DNA from: CAWGJF01 sp963715745
GTDB taxonomy: Bacteria > Bacteroidota > Ignavibacteria > Ignavibacteriales > Ignavibacteriaceae
DNA length: 64,000 nt
NCBI GenBank assembly: GCA_963715745.1
Contig: OY970271.1
Coordinates: 806,001 to 870,000, forward strand
Direction of reading: 5' to 3'
Positions 61,770 through 64,000 of this stretch are shown in pieces (positions within the stretch are counted from its first letter, which is position 1; the number at the start of each line of letters is the position of its first letter). The position numbers and the translations under genes are program-made. Below the pieces are notes generated by a model. That model was not told the DNA's origin. It saw only the letters and a list, made by a program, of their open reading frames with translations, and searched no databases.

Positions 61770-62225
61770 TTATCTATCATAATAAGTTTCGTCTTTAATA
61801 ATCAGACCATTATCAAAAGTAAATACACAACAAATGGGAACACTCCAAGGGTATTCGCCTTTTTCAGTGATTGCAGTGCCGGAAGAAATGAATTGAACAA
61901 CAACTTTATCACCGAAACCAAAAATGGAAGTTATTTCATCTTTAATATCAGGTGACATTTTTTCCATATTGCTGTACTTTTCAATTTTCGCTTTGCGATT
62001 TACCGTCTTATATTCTTTACCGTATGACGGGTCAAGAAATTTGCAGGAATCGGAGAAGTAGCCAGCCTGTTTTTCCCAATTATGGTTGTTAAACGCTTCA
62101 AAAGATTGTTTTGCAATTTCAATATTCTTATCAACAATATCATCATTACCATGATTACATCCCGCGATACTTATTACAAAAATAATAAGCACTATTACAA
62201 AATTTACTCTGAGTTTACTTTTCAT
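61770..62225 (-). CDS. NTF2-like (SnoaL) lipoprotein
   Basis: 151 residues. Lipobox-type signal (FVIVLIIFVISIAGC) then an NTF2-like fold: NIEIAKQSFEAFNNHNWEKQAGYFSDSCKFLDPSYG ... ICCVFTFDNGLIIKDETYYDR. Related SnoaL-like proteins bind small hydrophobic molecules or act as cyclases or isomerases. Periplasm-facing lipoprotein; ligand unknown. Confidence 0.82.
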   Translation of the reverse strand: MKSKLRVNFVIVLIIFVISIAGCNHGNDDIVDKNIEIAKQSFEAFNNHNWEKQAGYFSDSCKFLDPSYGKEYKTVNRKAKIEKYSNMEKMSPDIKDEITSIFGFGDKVVVQFISSGTAITEKGEYPWSVPICCVFTFDNGLIIKDETYYDR

Positions 62226-62250
62226 ATAGCAAATCCTATTTATATTTTAT

Positions 62251-62808
62251 TTATGAGTTAACCAGTTTTTCAAGCTGTTTAAATGCACCCGACCAGGCTT
62301 TACTAAAATATTGGCGTGCAGCTTCCCATTTTTCATCCTGTCTCCAACCTGTGTGTATTAATGTCACCTTTGTCTGATTACTGTCAAGTTTTGTGAACAA
62401 AAAGGTTACGTTTGTCAGAGGTCTTACAGAATTCATAAATTCTTTTTGCTCAGCATTTCCCATCCACTCTATACTAAAATAAAATGGACGTTCAACTGCT
62501 AATACTTTACATCCATAAGTACTGTTATTTGTAGGGTCTGGATCTTCAGGAGTCCAAAACAGTTCATATTTCCCACCTACTTGCATCTCAACATCAGCCT
62601 TGGTAGTTAACCATTTGGTTAATAAATCATTATCAGTAAAGTAGTTGAATGCGCTGTCAATCGGACAATTTAAAATAATATTTTCAGTAATAATTTTATC
62701 TGATACACCAGTCATTTTTTCCAAACTCCTTTCCTGATATTCTTGACCGAAAGATATACAGGTAATAAAAAATAACAGACTAATTATTTTTTTTTGATTT
62801 ACACTCAT
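62251..62808 (-). CDS. secreted SRPBCC (AHSA1-like) protein
   Basis: 185 residues from the ATG with GGGGAT upstream; an in-frame TTG 21 bases earlier would overlap the preceding gene. Signal peptide (IISLLFFITCISFGQ), then an AHSA1-type fold: NCPIDSAFNYFTDNDLLTKWLTTKADVEMQVGGKYELFWTPEDP and HTGWRQDEKWEAARQYFSKAWSGAFKQLEKLV. Unusual in being exported. Ligand unknown. Confidence 0.83.
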   Translation of the reverse strand: MSVNQKKIISLLFFITCISFGQEYQERSLEKMTGVSDKIITENIILNCPIDSAFNYFTDNDLLTKWLTTKADVEMQVGGKYELFWTPEDPDPTNNSTYGCKVLAVERPFYFSIEWMGNAEQKEFMNSVRPLTNVTFLFTKLDSNQTKVTLIHTGWRQDEKWEAARQYFSKAWSGAFKQLEKLVNS

Positions 62809-62812
62809 TGTT

Positions 62813-63217
62813 TTATCCCCAAGCTCCAATAATTAATCCTTTTAATGAAAATGCTATCAACAAATAACCGCAATCAATTAAAATATATTTTAGCGATTTT
62901 TTCTCAAACAATGCGATGATCGTAAATCCAGCTACAGCCCAAACACCAGCAAGGAATCCTGCAGTTAATCCCCAAATTGCATCAGTGTTTGGTTCGCCAA
63001 GAAAAGCTGCTAAATTATAGGAGATGATAAGTGCAAGAATAAAAACGATTACATAAGTTTTGCCAGGATTTCCCTTCTTCAGTATCTCCTCGGTTAAGCC
63101 GATTTCCTTTAACCATTTTTTATAAAACATTATGGGTGAAAACCACAATGCCCCAACAATAAAATCTGAAATGGCTGCTGCAACTACTGCAAAATGATTT
63201 ATGTAGATATTTTCCAT
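62813..63217 (-). CDS. DUF1761 family membrane protein
   Basis: 134 residues, four helices. The start is taken at the third ATG because GGAG lies 6 bases before it. HFAVVAAAISDFIVGALWFSPIMFYKKWLKEIGLTEE is the DUF1761 signature, and GLTAGFLAGVWAVAGFTIIALFEKKSLKYILIDCGYLLIAFSLKGLIIGAW the rest. Function unknown. Confidence 0.88.
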   Translation of the reverse strand: MENIYINHFAVVAAAISDFIVGALWFSPIMFYKKWLKEIGLTEEILKKGNPGKTYVIVFILALIISYNLAAFLGEPNTDAIWGLTAGFLAGVWAVAGFTIIALFEKKSLKYILIDCGYLLIAFSLKGLIIGAWG

Positions 63218-63299
63218 TGACATCTCCATTTTTTTAGGATGTGTAATTTTTAAATACTAAAAGCAAGACATTATTAATTTAATGAATTAGAATGTCTGC

Positions 63300-63827
63300 T
63301 TACTTAATTTTTGTCCATACATATTCCCTGATTTTTTCCCACTTGTTATTTTCAACAACAACAAAAGAAGCCCCTACATAATTTGAGCTATCAATTTTTG
63401 TAATTCTATGACCGACAACTTCTTTATTTTTATTAACATTTGTAAATACCTGCTGCAGCTCTAAATCTTCATTTTCCAGCTTGTTTAATTCACCCTTTCC
63501 AATCATACCAGATTTTCCGAATTGCAAAATAACCGGCTTTGCAGAATCAGGATCCCAGTACTGTCGGTATTCCCATAAATCAGAAACAGACTGTCCGTTT
63601 ATTAAACCAGATAGCCTTCCGACTGTACTTTTTTTTCCGATACCCCATATCCATTCTATTAAATATTGATCATAAGGTTCATCTTCATTTTTGTAATCTG
63701 AATTTGAGGTAACCCATTGTCCAATACTGTAGGACATATGTTCAATAAACCAATCAGGAATATCTTGCTGGGCAAAACAAGCATTAGCAGAAATCAAAAA
63801 CAATAAAATGAGGATTGTCTTCATCAT
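63300..63827 (-). CDS. secreted protein of unknown function
   Basis: 175 residues. Signal peptide (TILILLFLISANACFAQ), mature part FIEHMSYSIGQWVTSNSDYKNEDEPYDQYLIEWIWGIGKKSTVGRLSG onward, a small lipocalin-like beta pattern. It resembles conserved hypothetical secreted proteins that bind or report on surfactant-like ligands, but I cannot name a family. It lies 6 bases downstream of the T9SS gene at the edge. Confidence 0.7.
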   Translation of the reverse strand: MMKTILILLFLISANACFAQQDIPDWFIEHMSYSIGQWVTSNSDYKNEDEPYDQYLIEWIWGIGKKSTVGRLSGLINGQSVSDLWEYRQYWDPDSAKPVILQFGKSGMIGKGELNKLENEDLELQQVFTNVNKNKEVVGHRITKIDSSNYVGASFVVVENNKWEKIREYVWTKIK

Positions 63828-63833
63828 TGCAGA

Positions 63834-64000
63834 TTATTTTAGTACTATCATCTTTTTACTAGCTGTAAAGTTTCCTACCTGAATTCTATAAAAGTATACT
63901 CCACTGGAAAGAAATGAAGCATCATAAGTTTTTACGAAGTTACCTGATTGTTTTTCTTCATTTACAAGTATAGCAATTTCCTTTCCCATTGCATCATACA
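63834..64000 (-). CDS. T9SS-exported protein, 3' end only
   Basis: The last 55 codons of a minus-strand gene that runs off the right edge. The translation YDAMGKEIAILVNEEKQSGNFVKTYDASFLSSGVYFYRIQ and onward to KKMIVLK is the end of a type A T9SS sorting domain, like that at 30812. The passenger domain is not visible. Stop at 63834-63836. Confidence 0.85.
   Translation of the reverse strand, partial: YDAMGKEIAILVNEEKQSGNFVKTYDASFLSSGVYFYRIQVGNFTASKKMIVLK

Overview
The window looks like a chromosome segment of an AT-rich member of the Ignavibacteria/Melioribacter side of the Bacteroidota-Chlorobiota group. The evidence is type IX secretion C-terminal sorting domains of the YQNYPNPFNPSTTIKF ... 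SSGVYIYRIES type (27195-30812, and a partial one at the right edge), [FeFe]-hydrogenase and ferredoxin-dependent oxidoreductase genes of an anaerobe, and many small palindromic repeats of the kind scattered through such genomes. I could run no database search, so the taxonomy is inference.

Layout. 1-17.6 kb is housekeeping: the 3' part of ligA, a STAS protein, two Na+/solute symporters, a HAD phosphatase, a 7TMR-HD phosphodiesterase, xerD, a GlmU-like nucleotidyltransferase, rpsT, a queE-queD-truA tRNA-modification operon and uvrB. 17.5-21.3 kb holds a methyltransferase, rlpA and a permease fused to EIIA and RCK domains. 21.4-26.8 kb is the H-cluster maturation locus: hydG-hydE on the minus strand, diverging from aspA-like-hydF. 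27.2-30.8 kb is a very large C25 (gingipain-like) T9SS-exported protein. 31.1-36.6 kb is a response regulator followed by the NuoE/NuoF/HydA-type hydrogenase genes and a membrane histidine kinase interrupted at an A11 tract. 36.7-46.5 kb is an envelope and redox region: a NtrB/NtrC-type two-component pair flanked by two Gln/Lys-rich secreted proteins, an outer-membrane barrel, a multihaem cytochrome and a barrel protein with one haem motif. 46.7-49.8 kb is a four-subunit 2-oxoacid:ferredoxin oxidoreductase.

At 49,898 an initiator tRNA gene begins, and its 3' half (28 bases) is repeated at 57,451. Between the two copies lie a decayed integrase and four tightly packed co-directional genes: a DUF4062 protein, a 1055-residue N6-adenine methyltransferase with a possible N-terminal nuclease region, a DUF262-HNH nuclease and a small multi-pass membrane protein. 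I read this as a tRNA-integrated island carrying a candidate anti-phage cassette that I cannot match to a named system. 57.9-64 kb is an accessory run, mostly minus strand, of small hydrolase, SRPBCC, NTF2-like, DUF1761 and DUF4287/DUF5655 genes, ending in another T9SS protein cut by the window edge.

Working together: the ferredoxin oxidoreductase would reduce ferredoxin, and the trimeric hydrogenase, matured by HydE/F/G, could reoxidise ferredoxin and NADH to make H2. Five GG-N10-G sigma-54-like promoters precede the C25 protein, the hydrogenase operon, both Gln-rich proteins and the oxidoreductase operon. Both Gln-rich genes also share an upstream motif at nearly the same distance from their promoters, which suggests a regulon of the adjacent NtrC-type regulator.
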